A DNA stretch of 64,000 nucleotides from Moniliophthora roreri (Eukaryota > Basidiomycota > Agaricomycetes > Agaricales > Marasmiaceae). Position numbers and translations under genes: made by a program. The notes below the pieces were generated by a model that was given only the letters and a program-made list of their open reading frames with translations, did no database searches and was not told the origin of the DNA. Shown in pieces: positions 1 through 13,001 of this stretch; within the stretch, counting starts at the first letter, position 1; each line of letters begins with the position of its first letter. The DNA lies in contig LATX02000183.1 in assembly GCA_001466705.2 (NCBI GenBank), positions 186,001 through 250,000 of the forward strand, in the 5' to 3' direction.

Positions 1-3000
1 CCATTCATGATAATATCGTAAAAAGCGAAAAGGACCGGGTACCAATACTTGATCATGTTGTCATCCATAGACTCTGTTGACCAACCGCATTCTGGGCACT
101 CCAACATGACGGGAATGACACCTCGAAGCATCCCTATGGCCAAAAGACTGACTTTCTGATACTTGCTCACTTTACAGAAATCAGTGATGCAAACCGTCAA
201 ATCGGCGAAGGCACCATGTCGAACAATCGCATCGAAGTGATCCTTGTTCAACCGTGTTACAATTTCGAACCCGGAATTGGCGATTCGTTCTAAATAGCGT
301 GAGTAAAGGTGATTGCAGAACCGAAGACAATTATTTACCTGTAAGAACCTTGGACGCAGCTTGGAAGACACCAAACATCGTTCTCCAACCTGAACGCATG
401 TTCTGGACTCTGGCTTGAATCATCTGCTGTAGACATTGCAAAACCTTCCGTAATGGCTGTCTGTCAATTACACTTTCTTGTAAAGAGTTCAGCCCAACTG
501 ACCATGTCTCTAATATCCGGGTTCGAATTGTGTATCATCGTATGCTCGAACGGCTTTAAAAAGTCCTTTTGGAATTTGAAGTGGGTAAGCTCCTCTTTCT
601 CCAAGAACCGCATGGCAAGCTGGCGCAAGGAATCCAACGCAAAAGACGCAACATGTGGATTGTTATGACAACAGACCTACTTTTTTCATTAGTGCGCAAA
701 CATAGGCAACATGTTCCCGACCAACCTGGTTAAAGTGTTCACCAAGAATGTCCCACAGATTCGACCATTCGAGGCGAATTCGGTTCATATTGTAGTAAGA
801 TATTTCGACAAGTTTTTGAAGGCTGAATAATCGCGGATGCTGAGAAAGCCCGGAAGACTGGATTTCCTCCCATGATACATCACTGAGAGCTTGCACGAAA
901 TCGACGATAGCTGTCTGCAGAAAGGTTATCACGGCTTATCATTCCCAGCATTCAAAAATTCTTACTCCAGATAAGTAGTGACTGAGGGAAAATACCATAT
1001 CGGCTGCAACCGTGATATGTGTCGACCGACTCTCATTTGCCAGCTCCTCGTTCGGTAACTTCTTCATGCGCCTACATCAAAAGGTCTCAGTTGGTACAAG
1101 ACTGTCAAATCACAAATCCTCACCCTTTTTTTGAATCTGGGATATCAACACCACCGCTGATAAGTTGCATGTGTTCCAGTTGACTGACGCAAGTGAGAAC
1201 TTCGTGCCAGGAGCCCTTGAGGTTATTGCCCTCCGTGACCGCCACGTCCAGCAGAGTTTTTATGGCCTCCATGTTCTTTGTCTTCATCTCGCCAAGGTTG
1301 TTCAGGAATGTGAATTTGGCGAGTGTAGTGACGAACGCATTGCGTTCGAGTTCTAGATCGAAGAAGCAGACAATACGGATAGCACTCTTGAAACCGTCCA
1401 GACAAAGCTCCACGATTTCGAGATCATCCGTATCTTGAAGAGGGCCTGACAGTCCAGCCAAGAATGGGATCCAAGCCACTTCAAACATCGGGCGAACATG
1501 CACGAAATGAGAGGCACTGAAAAACTGTTCGCCGCCCTTTGAGCCTTTACGTTGAGTGCGCATCATCGTTCGGAAGAGGGCCTAGGGATGGATGAGAGAT
1601 CGAGCACTTCATAGAAAAAAGGTGGACTACCTCTGTTTTATTGGCCATACCGCTAGACTGCATTACGTATGCTTCTTTCTGGAGGTCACGACCCATGTTA
1701 GCCAAGGCACTCGCCAAACTAGGACCAGTCGCACTGGCAGTCGGTCCCACTTCATCCTTCATCTTGATCTCATTGCTGACGATATCATCATAGATCTCAG
1801 AGAGGAGCTCTTCTGGCAGATCGGAATTGTCGTTGATGCCGCGATTGTTTTTGATGAAGTCAGCCTTGGTCATGCGCTTCTTGACTTGCGGGTTGTGAGC
1901 ATCGGTGTTGAGCAATATAACGGAATATGCCAAAACATATGCAGCATCTGTAACAATAGAACTTAGTCATAGGAATGGATCAGCGAGAAACGAAACTCAC
2001 CAGCGTTTGCAAACACGGTCTGACTGTTTCCATCAATATAGCGCTCAGCAAATTTGAGCATATACCGATCAATCTTCTGTGCTTCACCAGGTAGTCGGAA
2101 CGCTTGCAGAAAAACGCGAAGGGCTTCGACAAAGGGAAGGTTATTGAAATCGAGCATATCCACGAAAGCGTGCATTATCGCAATGTTTTCTTCCTCTCTG
2201 TGCATGACTTAGTATATTCACCCTGCCGGTAAACATGACTCGCACCCTTCGCCTAGATACTCTCCTATCGCTGCCTTACTGAGGCCATCTGTGTTCAGTA
2301 GGAATCTTGCGATATCCTGAGGTGAGCTGCTAGGAATGAATCCTGTTTCGATGAAGAATTGGACACCCTGTTTGTGATGAAGGTAAACATGATGTAGTCC
2401 ACAGATAGATTCGAAACCTACCCGCTTTGGCTTGAAGTTGAACTTCTTAATACCCTCTAATAGGGTCGTCTTCTTTTGCTTCGCACTCTCAAATTTGCTA
2501 GGATCATCCATTATGTCGGGTGTGGGCTGGCGTAACGTCTCCGTACTAGGATCAGAAGACACTTTATCTAGTGAGGGATCGGGTGTTAGGGTGCTGCGCC
2601 TTATATCCTCGCCCACTTGCGAAGGTGTCGAGGATGACGCTACAAGTGTGTTGTCATCTGCCGTCTTGCCAGCCGTTGTACCCCATGCAACAAGTGAACG
2701 CAGGACAGTGACGAGACATTCAAGCCCTTGCCTCCGCAGGTGTGCTTCAGACTGGCCCATAGATGAAGTGTCCATAGATCCGGATACCGACATGGCAGCC
2801 GTACTCAACGACGGCGGTACCGCATTATTTGAGGAATTCTTAGTGGTAGGTGCAACTGCAGGGCTGGCGGGTTCATTCGCTTTGGGTGCAGCCGCAGACG
2901 GTATGGTGCCAATCTTGGATATGATGTTCATGAGACTACAACCATCTGCAATCAGAATGTGGGTCAGATTGATTGGAAGTGACGAACTGTTCGTATATGT

Positions 3001-5071
3001 TGTCTGCCGATTCGCTATCGCAGTCATAGTTGAGATATATCTCTACCAATGCCTGTGGGTCTTGACATAATCGTGAAAGCATCCCGAGGATAACAGCCTT
3101 CTGCTTGAGTGTGGATGTTCTCATCTCGAGGATGGGGATAAAGATTTCATGCAGAAGAACTTCGATTTCTTTCTGGTATTGCAAGAACAAGTTAGCTTGC
3201 CAGGTTAATTATAAAGATCAGAACAATACTTTTAGTTTTGTTCGCATCCCAGCCAGCACACGCCAGAATATTTCGACGCTGATCTCGAAGACCTGAAGCA
3301 CAGGACTGACAGCATTCCGACTAAGAGTCAAGCAAAGATATTGGTTAATTGCCTGGACGAAAGTAGTTGCTTCATTGGAAGAGTTCGAGTAGATTATCGC
3401 TGAAGGATCCACAAGGAGCGGCATGTGGGAGTTTAACACCGTTAGGACGAGATGTAATGACAAAAGTTTGGAGCGCATAGCATGAGACTTCATGTCGCGT
3501 TCACTAAAACATCCAGGACTATGATCAGAAGAGCACATGGCGCTGATGGAACGTTACGCACCTCTCGTTGTTGAGCGGTTTCATTGTTAGTTTACAAAGC
3601 GCCCGAAACACTAAGAAAGCATCCTTGATGAAGAGATCATTTGTGGTTAAAGTTCTGTGGCCATTTGCTTCGAGTGGTAGCTCGTGGACATCGTTCGGAA
3701 TATCACTAATCGTTTATATGAGTTACATTATACTTAAATAGGATGCACGACCGCATACCTCGACGAGCGCCCTCTGCCTTCATCATGCAGAAAGGCGCTC
3801 TTCGCTTCTTCGGATTCGACTACAGACGAACCACTGTTCTCGGCTGGTAGGTGCAAGGATGCAGTCGAGGCAGATGGATCGGTTGCTTTCTCGCTATCAA
3901 GCGTAGGCTCATTGCTAGTAGTCGGGGTCGTCGGATCCGTGGCCAACGAGAAGGATGTAAATTTGGACGACGGGAAACTCTCCTGACTTGGACTCCGTAA
4001 TGAAGCGGCTCCAGGTGTCCCAGGTGCCTTCGTACTACTACCCACCCGACAGCGAGTGAAAACGTGATGTACCATCTGTGTCAGACCACCTTGTGCAACC
4101 ATTTGGTTGACAGGATCGGCGCTCAAGAGGAACACGTTGTAAACAGTACGGACCGCTTTGAGGAGCGACGAGTGATGAACCAAAACTGTCGGCGACAGGA
4201 CCAATGACAACAATGCTTTCACAATCTGCAGTGAAACGGCTTCGGGCGTAACTTCCGAATGACATGCAGCGATAGTATTTGTTACAAGGTCAACAAGGGA
4301 TGATGGATGCTCTGGAGGTGTTCTGCCAGCTGGACCGGGGGATGCGGGTGGAGACGAATAATTGTGATGTGCTGACGGTGGTTCGACGAAGAAGGAGTAT
4401 GAAATGAGCTTGGAGATACAGTCCAAGCTGGCAATCATCAACTTCTCATTTTTGGTCTCACAAGCCAAACGCAGAGGCTCGAAGATGTCCCGTGGATGAT
4501 TTCCTCCCTGATCACTACGAATGAGTTCTAGGGCATGCTGTGTGTTTTCCCGAAGAGTCGTAGAGCGCTTGGCTTCTTTCGAAGCTGCAATAGTCTCCAA
4601 TGCCGACGAAATCAGGACCACTGACACAGAGTTTCCTCCACCTCCGATGGTAAGTGACCGCCTGTGAGTTGCTGAGAGTGGTGAACCAACTCTAGGACTT
4701 GGACTAGGCGGTAAATCTGGAAGATGTGAATTTCGTTCAACTGGACGAATTTGAACATCCTGAGGGTTGACCTGAGATGCGGAATCGCGTTTGTTGGGTT
4801 CAGTAGGAGGCGTTGGGGGTAATGGGGGTTCAGAACGAGCATCTGATTCGGGTTGAACGGGTAACGCTGCCTCTGCATGACCTGGACTTGTCTCCGCTGC
4901 CTTTTCCTCTGTCTCCAAGGATTGTGTATGAGATTCTGGTAGAGGTGCAGGATTTGGCGATTCGTCATCGTTATTAGGTGGTACACGTTCGCGACTGCTG
5001 AGTTCTGGTGGATTTTCGATCGGGGGAGACATGGAGAGGGGGATTTGGGTCGGAGGGGATTGGTCGTTCAT
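1..5071 (-). CDS. SEC7: SEC7/BIG-type ARF guanine nucleotide exchange factor (partial, 3' end beyond left edge)
   Basis: Large Sec7-family exchange factor that would load GTP onto ARF GTPases at the trans-Golgi. From the N-terminus: a long Pro/Ser-rich disordered region, a DCB-type stretch ([18 protein letters not shown], near 4400-4500), an HUS-like region near 2940-3540, then the Sec7 domain. The Sec7 domain has [18 protein letters not shown] near 2250-2310 with the catalytic Glu in [16 protein letters not shown] near 2070-2100 and [19 protein letters not shown] near 1870-1930. HDS1-type sequence ([36 protein letters not shown]) follows at 663-932 and continues to base 1, so the C-terminal HDS repeats are missing. 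Many short introns. I chose the Met at 5071 ([10 protein letters not shown]) because an in-frame upstream Met at 5212 would overlap the divergent deoxyhypusine synthase start at 5202. Confidence 0.93.
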
Positions 5072-5201
5072 GGTGAACGCCAAAGGACTCGACTTCGAGC
5101 CTCTGCGCGGTGGGCGTTGTTGTGGACTTTGGTATTGCCGCCTAGCTGGCTTGACTACAGTCAAGTCACGGCACTTAGTCACAAACAATTTTTCCCCTCT
5201 C

Positions 5202-6543
5202 ATGTCTTCCACTCAGGTCCCAGGGACAGCCTCCGCCGCCGTTCTCTTTCGTTCAGAACCTGTCCCAGAGTCCTATGTCTCTGTCATTGGCCCTGACTTT
5301 GAAAAGTCTCTTTCTCTCCAAGATTTCCTGCAATCGTATGAGCGTATTGGTTTTCAGGCAAATAGTCTTGGTAAAGCTATCGACATTGTTAACCGAATGG
5401 TATTTCTGCATGCCTATTATTGTAATCATGATTTGACAAACTTCTGTAGCGCTCCTGGCGTCTCTCGGACGAACCCGTAGCCGAAGACGAAGTAGATGAA
5501 TGGCGCGACCCAGAACTTCGTGCCCAAACACGATGCAACGTCTTCCTTGGATATACTTCCAACATGATCTCTTCAGGTCTTCGCGAAGTTATCCGATATC
5601 TCGTGAAGCATAAGCATGTATCAGCTATCGTCACCACCGCTGGAGGAATCGAAGAGGATTTCATCAAGTGTTTAGGCCACACCTATCTCGCCGATTTCAA
5701 TCTGGATGGTGCCGATCTGCGCAGGCGGGGCATGAACAGAATCGGGAACCTCATTGTACCCAACGACAATTATTGCAGGTTCGAAGACTGGCTCACTCCG
5801 ATACTCGACGCCATGTTGGCTGAACAACAATCAAGTGGTCAAGTATGGACTCCAAGTAGTTTCATCCGAAGGCTTGGGAAGGAGATCAATAACGAGGAAT
5901 CTGTGTACTACTGGGCTTATAAAGTGAATAAACATTCCCTACTGTGAATTTTGTTCTGAGAATCTTTTTCTCAGAACGATATTCCTGTTTTCTGTCCAGC
6001 CTTGACAGATGGGTCAATAGGCGATATGATCTATTTCCACTCATTCCGCAATCCTGGTCTCATCCTTGACATTGTTCGAGATATTCGGGACCTGAATGAA
6101 TTATCAAGAAAATCAAAAAAAGCAGGAATGATAATTCTGGGGGGAGGAGTGTGTAAACATCAAATTGCCAATGCGATGCTCATCGTAAATTTATTTCGCC
6201 ATTCTTTCGAACTCACTGGCTAATGGCATTCCCAGCGCAACGGAGCAGACTTTTCGGTATTCATCGTGAGGAATAGTATGTTTGCATGTTTCTTGATTGA
6301 CCATGATCGCTCCCAGAATACCGGACAGGAGTTTGACGGGTCAGACTCGGGTGCTCGACCGGATGAAGCCATTTCTTGGGGAAAGATACGCCCGGGCGCT
6401 GAGTCCGTAAAGGTAAAGAGCCTATCAATATTTGAATTAAAAACGGCATAGCACTAAACATATACAAGGTACATGGCGACGCAACCATCATTTTCCCCAT
6501 GGTCGTCGCCGCGACATTCGCCAGTGATGTTAAGAAGAGTTGA
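5202..6543 (+). CDS. DYS1: Deoxyhypusine synthase
   Basis: Transfers the aminobutyl group of spermidine to one lysine of eIF5A, the first step of hypusine formation, in the cytosol. Visible family motifs: [100 protein letters not shown] and [19 protein letters not shown]. The Lys of the last motif corresponds to the enzyme-intermediate lysine. The final exon, 6470-6543, reads [19 protein letters not shown] and then stops. About six exons, all introns short and GT-AG. The start at 5202 (MSSTQVPG) gives the usual short N-terminus before SYERIGFQA. It is divergent from SEC7 across roughly 130 bp, so the two probably share a promoter region. Confidence 0.95.
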
Positions 6544-6595
6544 TTTAATGATTATCTCGTCGAGGAACAATGAAAGAGGATCGGGGGAAAACTAA

Positions 6596-7588
6596 TCACG
6601 CTTCTGCTGTGCTCAGTACTGTAAGACCTCCGATACCAACAGAAGGTTGAAAACTTACCATCTTGAATCTCCTTTGACCAAAGTATGAGATCGTCCTTCA
6701 GCAACTGAAGAATTTGAAGAGCGTCCCGAATCGTCTGGGTCAACTCTGGGTCCGTAGCTTGCGGTGAAAGGACTGCGTCATCAAAAGCACTCTTTGCCAA
6801 ATGACATGCACGGTCAGGGCTCTTACGAACATCTTTATTGCTAGGTGATGAGCGGGAGACGTTTCCTGACATTTCGATTGCGCTCACCGTGATAGAAAAC
6901 AGCAAAATTCAAAGCCAAACCTAGCCTTGTTGGATGAATTGGCTCCAATGTCGAGAGCGCATGTCGATAAGCAGATTTATACGCAGCCAAGGACTCCTCA
7001 GCATACCGGTCGAAGTCTTGTGGCGAGCAAAACTCCGCCAAATAGCGGTAGTAATCTCCCTTCATTTTTGAGTAAAACACTCGCTCTTCGCCACTGTCTG
7101 CAGCGGGCAGCAATTTCTTGTCCACCAGCTGGACAATGTCCCTGCAAACATCAGCAAGCTCCTTCTCGATTTTCGTCCGTTGGCGTCGTATGAGGGACAC
7201 TTGTCTGGTCATTGTGGGAGAACGCGCGGCCTGCATCTTTCCTAGCGTGTCGACGATACGCCAGCTATTTCGCAGATTATTCGTCATGTTTTTGTATGCC
7301 ACTGAGAGCAAGTTCCGCTCATCGGTCGTCAAACGGGGCCCGAACTTATCGATGATGGCCTTGATTTGCAGAATAACATCTGAAAAAGATCTCGTAATCG
7401 ATTGAAGGAGCCGACTCTGGTGAGATTTATTATTGCAAGTACCTTCATAACGTTCTGCTTCCCCAGCCAGTTCCGCAATGAATAACAGTTCCGTTCGTTT
7501 CGAGAATTTCGCCTGGAAAGGATGAGAACAAAAATTGGCAGAGAGAAAGCATAGGAGCACATACGCTAGCTGTCGCAACCGGACTCAT
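6596..7588 (-). CDS. 14-3-3 protein
   Basis: Phosphoserine/phosphothreonine-binding adaptor of the 14-3-3 family, normally a cytosolic dimer. Diagnostic helices are present: RTELLFIAELAGEAERYE, NLLSVAYKNMTNNLRNSWR, YSKMKGDYYRYLAEF, HPTRLGLALNFAVFYHGE and the C-terminal LAKSAFDDAV...LTQTIRDALQILQLLKDDLILW. The start at 7588 (MSPVATAS) is a short first exon spliced to AKFSKRTELL. The last intron after KEIQD leads to a short tail ending near 6596; this tail is the least certain part. RNLLSVAYKN and the family fold are clear, but the sequence is rather divergent (SWRIVDTLG where most members have SWR.ISSIE), so it may be the less conserved of two paralogues. Confidence 0.9.
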
Positions 7589-7888
7589 GATTGTAATTCG
7601 AATGGAGTGGGCTGAAGAGCGCAACCCAACGTCCCGCTTGCATGCCTTTTGATCGCTGTCCACGGGCAAAGGGCACGGACAACAACGTGAAGGCCATCGG
7701 GTTTCTAGATGATTCTGCTATTTCTATATGGAGCCAAACAGACCCACTCGACCATAATAAAGGGTTATGTACACAATGAAAGGCACGTTGTGAATGTACA
7801 TTTCACATGGCAAAGGCCGAATATTACAGTGTACGTGTATCTAATGAATCTTGGGACGGTGAGATATGTTCCAGAGGATCGCGCGGGA

Positions 7889-10193
7889 TCACATAGAGAT
7901 CGTTGTATCCGCCATGAACTGCTGAAGAATTGTGGAAAATATCCGGACAGCCTTCTTCATTACATCAAACTTGATGGAAAACGGAAAAAGGTTAGATCTT
8001 CGTCAACGATACACGGGGGTAAGAGAAGCTTACTTCTGAATTACTGAAACTGATGCGGAAATGACCGTGTTTCGAGTTTCCATTCTGCCCTGGATGTGCC
8101 GAGAATATGTCGCCTGCAAAAACAGTAGTTTGTGTCGTCGTCGTAATGGGAAATTACACGGCAGGAACTGACCTGGGCCAATGATGAGGCCTGCTTCGGC
8201 GAGACTCGTCCACAGCTTGAGCTCTAGAGCGGTAGTATCTATTTTACCATGAAGTGGATGGTGCTCCAGATGAAGCTGTAGCTAGGTGGAAAACGTTTCA
8301 GAGGGGGAAAAAATCAGTGAGTGATACTCACCCATATGAACATGCCAGATGTTGGCGGGATAAACGAGAAGACTCTTTGGCTACTGACAATACTCTTCTC
8401 ACTGATGAAGGTGTTTTGCGACTTTAAGAAACCTTCATAGACTACGGCCCCTTCCCGGAATCCGTCCCTTGCAAAGGTTCTCTGAAGATGGAAATCCCGA
8501 CCTAAGCAATCGATGAAGTAATCACGTCTCTGTTTGTATTGAATGCGGAGAGCTACTCGGGAGAAGGTCAGTTACTAATCGGACGGCTGTGCAAGGACGA
8601 CCTTTGAGCCATCGAATATAACCTTCATACTTCCATTGCAAGAGAGTAGATGTCACGAATACCTGATAACAAGCGTCTGTAAACGAGTGGATTAAATCAA
8701 GGAATGTGATGACTTGCCTGACCAAAGCCGCATGGAGCCTGTGTCGATGTTTCTGATGCACGCTCAATCCTCTCAGCAAACATAGGGTTGCAGGTAAACC
8801 AGCCTAGCCGAGATCCAGGCGCAATGGTCTAGGAGGATCTTAGTAAATGTGATTGGAATCGCTTTTCGGCTCCTCACTTTAGAAAAAGTATCAAGACGTA
8901 TGACTCGACCTTGATAATCAAGTCTAAAAAGTATTTAGTTCAGAAAATCGTGCTTAGTTCGAATCCTTACTTGAGATAACTGGGTACCAGTTGAGCAATG
9001 TACTCCTCATCAGTCAAAGTCGAGATATCAGGTTGGTCACGGCGTTCCTCCTGGGGTGCATATGGTCCCGATTGAAGGAAATAGTAAGGATCGTCTTCCA
9101 CGATGATAACATCTATACCTCGTTTGTCAGTCTTCACACGACGCGAATTATTTTGGTCCACCCCACCAAATTCCACGCAAATATCGTAGATCTCCTTTTT
9201 CCTCTGATATTCAACCGTCTACGGCTGTTTGAGTACTGCAGTTTCGCAGTTGAATTCCGACTTACTACACCTGTCGGATTCTGTCCCACCGGAATTGTAT
9301 ACAGGACATGTGGACTGCGGAAATCAGCTGTAGACCCGACGAAAATGGCTTACAGTCGGACTTACCGCGGCATTCCACGCTCAGCTTCATCCCAGCCGGA
9401 CAATAGGGCGCGTAGATGATCACTTCTCATACCTTGACTGTCCATTTTCACTGGCACCATTTTGCAACCCAATGGCATCATGGTCTGACGAATTAGCGCG
9501 TGCTAACGCCACAGGATGGTAACACATACTGCCATAGCACTAGGATACGTCCATTCCGAGACCAAGACACCTTCCCCAGGGTTGCATAAAGTCCATGCAG
9601 CTTTCGAGATGCCATCGGTGTTTCCTGTATGAACCAGGGTGGTGAAATTACTGTACGCGGGCTTGTACACCTTCTCCGTAAGTTCCTTGATGATAGCGTT
9701 GAGCTGCGGTAGCCCCTTGGCCATGCCTGTTTCGACGTTTCCGTGAGAAATGGTGTCAGAATCCAGCAGTACACGTGTCGTACCATATTGTAAAGAAGTA
9801 GCTAACGTCAGATCATCTGGGTTGTCAGAGAACCGACTGACAGTGAACCTAGTCGTCCTTTCTTTGGCCTTTGACTTCGTGAACAGGTTCCAAAACCACG
9901 AGAGAGACGAAGGTTCTTGTGCGGCCTCTAAGGGAAAACTGTCGGGGACTAGAACTTCTCCTGACACAGATGACAGAGGAAAATAGGCCTCGTTCGGAAG
10001 TCCTTTGAAGGAGACGAGTCAGTGAGAATTCAGAGTTCGACTAGCTGGTAGTCCCACCTCCTGCCAAGCTTATAACTCCTGGCTTCCCTAGGTACTTGGC
10101 TAACCCTTTGAGAGGAGACGTAACGCGAGCACGGGCGATAGCAGACAAATGGTGCGACAAGTCGATAGCGTCAACAGATTTTTCGGAAGACAT
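7889..10193 (-). CDS. Aromatic/aminoadipate aminotransferase (fold-type I, PLP-dependent)
   Basis: ARO8-like class I/II aminotransferase, expected to transfer amino groups between aromatic amino acids or 2-aminoadipate and 2-oxo acids. Start MSSEKSVDAI is at 10193; exon 1 ends in KPGVISLAGG and splices to LPNEAYFPL. Motifs: HTGNTDGISKAAWTL, GVLVSEWTYPSA, IIVEDDPYYFLQ (9030-9100), and RVIRLDTFSK with the presumed PLP lysine near 8880-8910. GSRLGWFTCNPMFAERIERA and TSGMFIWLKL follow. The last exons read HGHFRISF and FDVMKKAVRIF, ending at 7889. Around eleven introns. ARO8, ARO9, LYS-type and kynurenine aminotransferases cannot be told apart by eye, so I give no symbol. Confidence 0.88.
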
Positions 10194-11119
10194 GAGTTGG
10201 GAGGATCAGGATAAGCACGGTAGAACCAGAGAGATAAGAGACTGCAAGAACTTGCATACTTAAAAGGGCTGGTGCGAGAAGCGATTAATCATTCAGGGGA
10301 GATAACAGCCCTCATGATCGCCTGACAAAGCACAAACGACTAAGCTGAGTAACGAATGTTGGGTTGAAACCTGGAGGAAGTAGTCGGGAAGGGATCACCA
10401 TGGCTGAGCTTAGCTGAATGTTGCTTTGAATGTGGCAAATAGCAGAGTACATATTGATATTCAGTCCGGAAGAGCTAGCCGCGTCACGGCAGCTTTTAGG
10501 GAGGAGATACCATATCTGGCGCATTCCGGCATGACTTCGGGCGGCTCGGAGTACCAAATTCAGCAATGCGGGCACGGCGCTGAATTTGATGAGGTTCCTT
10601 GAGCGCAGCTGCTGGGATGTTCGATATGCTGGTCTTGACCTGTAGCTTCAAGTTGAACCTGCGTCGAGATAGGTGATGCTGCAAACTCCAAACAATACAG
10701 CAAGGCTTTGAGGCCCATATGCATGGCTACTTATGACAATTGCAAATAAGTAACCTCGTTCCGTCGAGGCAGAATTGACTTGACTTGGGAGATCATGGGC
10801 TCCCGGTGTCGTAGTAAATAATCAAGATGCCGCCGAGCTTCGTTTCAAATCTCTGCGCGCTCGCTATAACGTATAGTATCGATAGGAGATAGCCGAAGGA
10901 ACTTTAGCCTAAAAAGGATGGGCCCAAACTTGGCCAAAACAGCCTGAGCTCCACACCACCTGGTTACTCATCAACCAACACTGACAGACCTTTCCACTTC
11001 TTCACAAGGAGGAGGTAGAGACGTTTAGTGGACAGCTGGAAGAGGGTGAAGTGAGGTGTGTCTTTTCACTCGATTTCTTCTTGACCGGTTCTCACCATTC
11101 CAGGAAGTTTCGTTTGAGT
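10194..11119. other. Intergenic region between aminotransferase and CCHC gene
   Basis: Divergent spacer of about 0.9 kb. Short frames on the minus strand at 10312-10684 have no recognisable motif, no family similarity and no splicing that extends them, so I do not call a gene. Promoters for both neighbours presumably lie here. Confidence 0.5.
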
Positions 11120-11985
11120 ATGGCGTATCAGTTTTCAAGGAAGGGCTGCTTCAAGTGTGGCAATCGTGCGTCTTTCATACTGCTCTTTCCATGAATTCGA
11201 CTGTTCAACGCTGCCGTAGTTGGTCATATTGCCGAGAATTGTTCGTCCGAGCAGCGCCTTTGCTACAATTGCAGACAACCAGGGCATGAATCCTCGGCAT
11301 GCCCTTCCCCAAGGACGGTCTCCGCGAAGCAGTGCTATTCCTGTGGTGGAGTTGGTCATATCCAAGGCAAGCACTCAAGTGTTTTTTTTTTTTTTAAAGA
11401 CCGAACTTGAACTGAGCTTCTTGTCCAGCCGAATGTCCCAGTCTGAGGATCCAACAGGGCAGTAATCAGAAGTGCTACGTAGGTTTGCTACTCTCTCCGT
11501 CGACCTTGGCTTATTCAAAATCTATGCTAGAATTGCGGTCGTTTCGGTCACATTGCTCGTGCTTGTACAAGTGGTGCAGGCGGAGCTTTTGCGTCTAGAG
11601 CCCCTCCTCCAGGCCGGGCGCTCAATACCTCAACTTTGCCTCCCGTCAAGTGCTATCGGTGTGGTGGACCAAATCACAGTGCGTAATATCCATATGAGGG
11701 TCCATTTATGTACTGAACTTTTTTCAGTGGCTAGGTAATATCTGAACGAAGTTTGACCCGGCGAAATGCTCATTTCCATTGCAGGGATTGCCTAGCTGCC
11801 CCAGGCACCTCCGTAACAGATAACACCCCCACTGGACCTTCTGCTGCCAACAAGAACAAAACGTGCTACAAATGTCAGCAGGAAGGACATGTAAGTAGTG
11901 ATTTCAAATGAATCCTGCTATGATTCTAAAGTTTCTCTTATAGATTGCTCGAGAATGTCCCGAAAACAGCGAGTTTGTTGGTTGA
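11120..11985 (+). CDS. GIS2: CCHC zinc-knuckle nucleic-acid-binding protein (GIS2/CNBP/Byr3 type)
   Basis: Small protein built almost entirely of CCHC knuckles, expected to bind single-stranded RNA or DNA in translation control. Six knuckles can be spliced: CFKCGNLGHIAENC, CYNCRQPGHESSAC, CYSCGGVGHIQAEC, CYNCGRFGHIARAC, CYRCGGPNHWARDC and CYKCQQEGHIARECP. It then ends ENSEFVG. Start is ATG at 11120 (MAYQFSRKG), stop at 11985. Most introns fall inside knuckles, so correct C-x2-C-x4-H-x4-C spacing checks each splice. The third knuckle needs a GC-AG intron (11367-11428). A long T run lies in that intron. A Gly/Ala/Pro linker separates knuckles 4 and 5. Confidence 0.9.
11367..11428 (+). other. 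GC-AG intron in the CCHC gene
   Basis: Donor CAAG|gcaagc and acceptor tccag|CC. Using GC gives the canonical H-x4-C spacing (GHIQAEC). The nearest GT donor (gtgtttttt), about 16 nt downstream, keeps frame but lengthens the spacing to H-x8-C and would break the knuckle. Confidence 0.7.
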
Positions 11986-12179
11986 TTCATTGCCAGAGTT
12001 CTTTAGTTATACCTTTGTGCTACAAAAACTGTACTGATGTGAATGAACGCTTGACTATGATAAATGTTTATGGGAACTTTAATGCTGTAACATTTCGTCG
12101 AGCGTTGACTCATAAAACGGGGGTACCGACGGGACGAAATATAATATAAACTTTCATCTTCTCGCTCCCTCTGAGACTC

Positions 12180-12899
12180 ATGCGACTGAGACCCCCTGCA
12201 GGAGTATCACTCCATCTTCGCAGGTCGTTCTTTTCTGCGCCGTCTTTTTCACCGTTCAACAACGACGTACAGAGATACTCGGAACGAAAGATATTTCCGT
12301 ACGAGTAGAATTAACCTTTGCTACACTCCAACACTCATGCGACTCCTCATTCAGTTACCACGAGAAACAACTCTTCGAGATCGTTGCCAACGTTTCTCAG
12401 TATCCCAGGTTCATTCCGTTTTGCACTGAATGTCGTATTTTGTCTTCGCCAAACGAAGGTCGGCATGGCGTGGACCCATACACGATGGAAGTAGAACTGA
12501 CTGCGGGCTTCATGTCGTTCACTGAAAGCTACGTTAGCAAAGTGACATGCATTCCTTTCAAATCCGTGGAGGTGCGTAGACTATCTCATTGATTTCTTTT
12601 TTACCTTATTAACAAGAGACTTGAATCTACAGGCCGTCGCGACATCGTCTACCCCTTTATTCAAGAACCTATCTACAATATGGAGGTTTCAACCTGTGTC
12701 ACCTAATACTCAACACCCATTGCCGCCATCCAATGTTCGCGGTTCCAATCCTACATTGGTGACTTTTGACCTAGTCTACGCCTTTTCAAATCCAATCCAT
12801 GCTGCCGTGTCCTCCGCATTTTTTGGGCAGATTTCAAAGCAAACGATAGCCGCGTTTGAAAAACGATGTATAGAGGTATATGGAAGAGGAAGTCGATAA
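12180..12899 (+). CDS. COQ10: Coenzyme Q-binding protein COQ10 (START/polyketide cyclase fold), mitochondrial
   Basis: Binds ubiquinone and supports its function in the respiratory chain at the mitochondrial inner membrane. The N-terminus MRLRPPAGVSLHLRRSFFSA is Arg-rich without acids, a plausible import presequence. The core reads FPYHEKQLFEIVANVSQYPRF, then IPFCTECRI, YTMEVELTAGFMSFTESYVSKV, a NLSTIWRFQP segment, TLVTFDLVYAFSNPIHA and FFGQISKQTIAAFEKRC, all in the order of the family. Two short introns, near 12304-12350 and 12571-12632. Length of about 200 residues is normal. Same strand as the CCHC gene 195 bp upstream. Confidence 0.92.
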
Positions 12900-13001
12900 C
12901 GGTGCAGTAGTATAGTAGCAAGGAATCCATAGAGTCCTACATAGACATGTTATCCATTTAGATATCCTATCATTCAGGAAGGGAACACCAACGCACCCTT
13001 T

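Noticed and set aside
4038..4986. Alternative minus-strand frames inside the first SEC7 exon
   Set aside because: Out of frame with a long, well supported exon and with low-complexity products only.
10312..10684. Two short minus-strand frames between aminotransferase and CCHC gene
   Set aside because: No motif, no splicing that extends them, and composition like noncoding flank.
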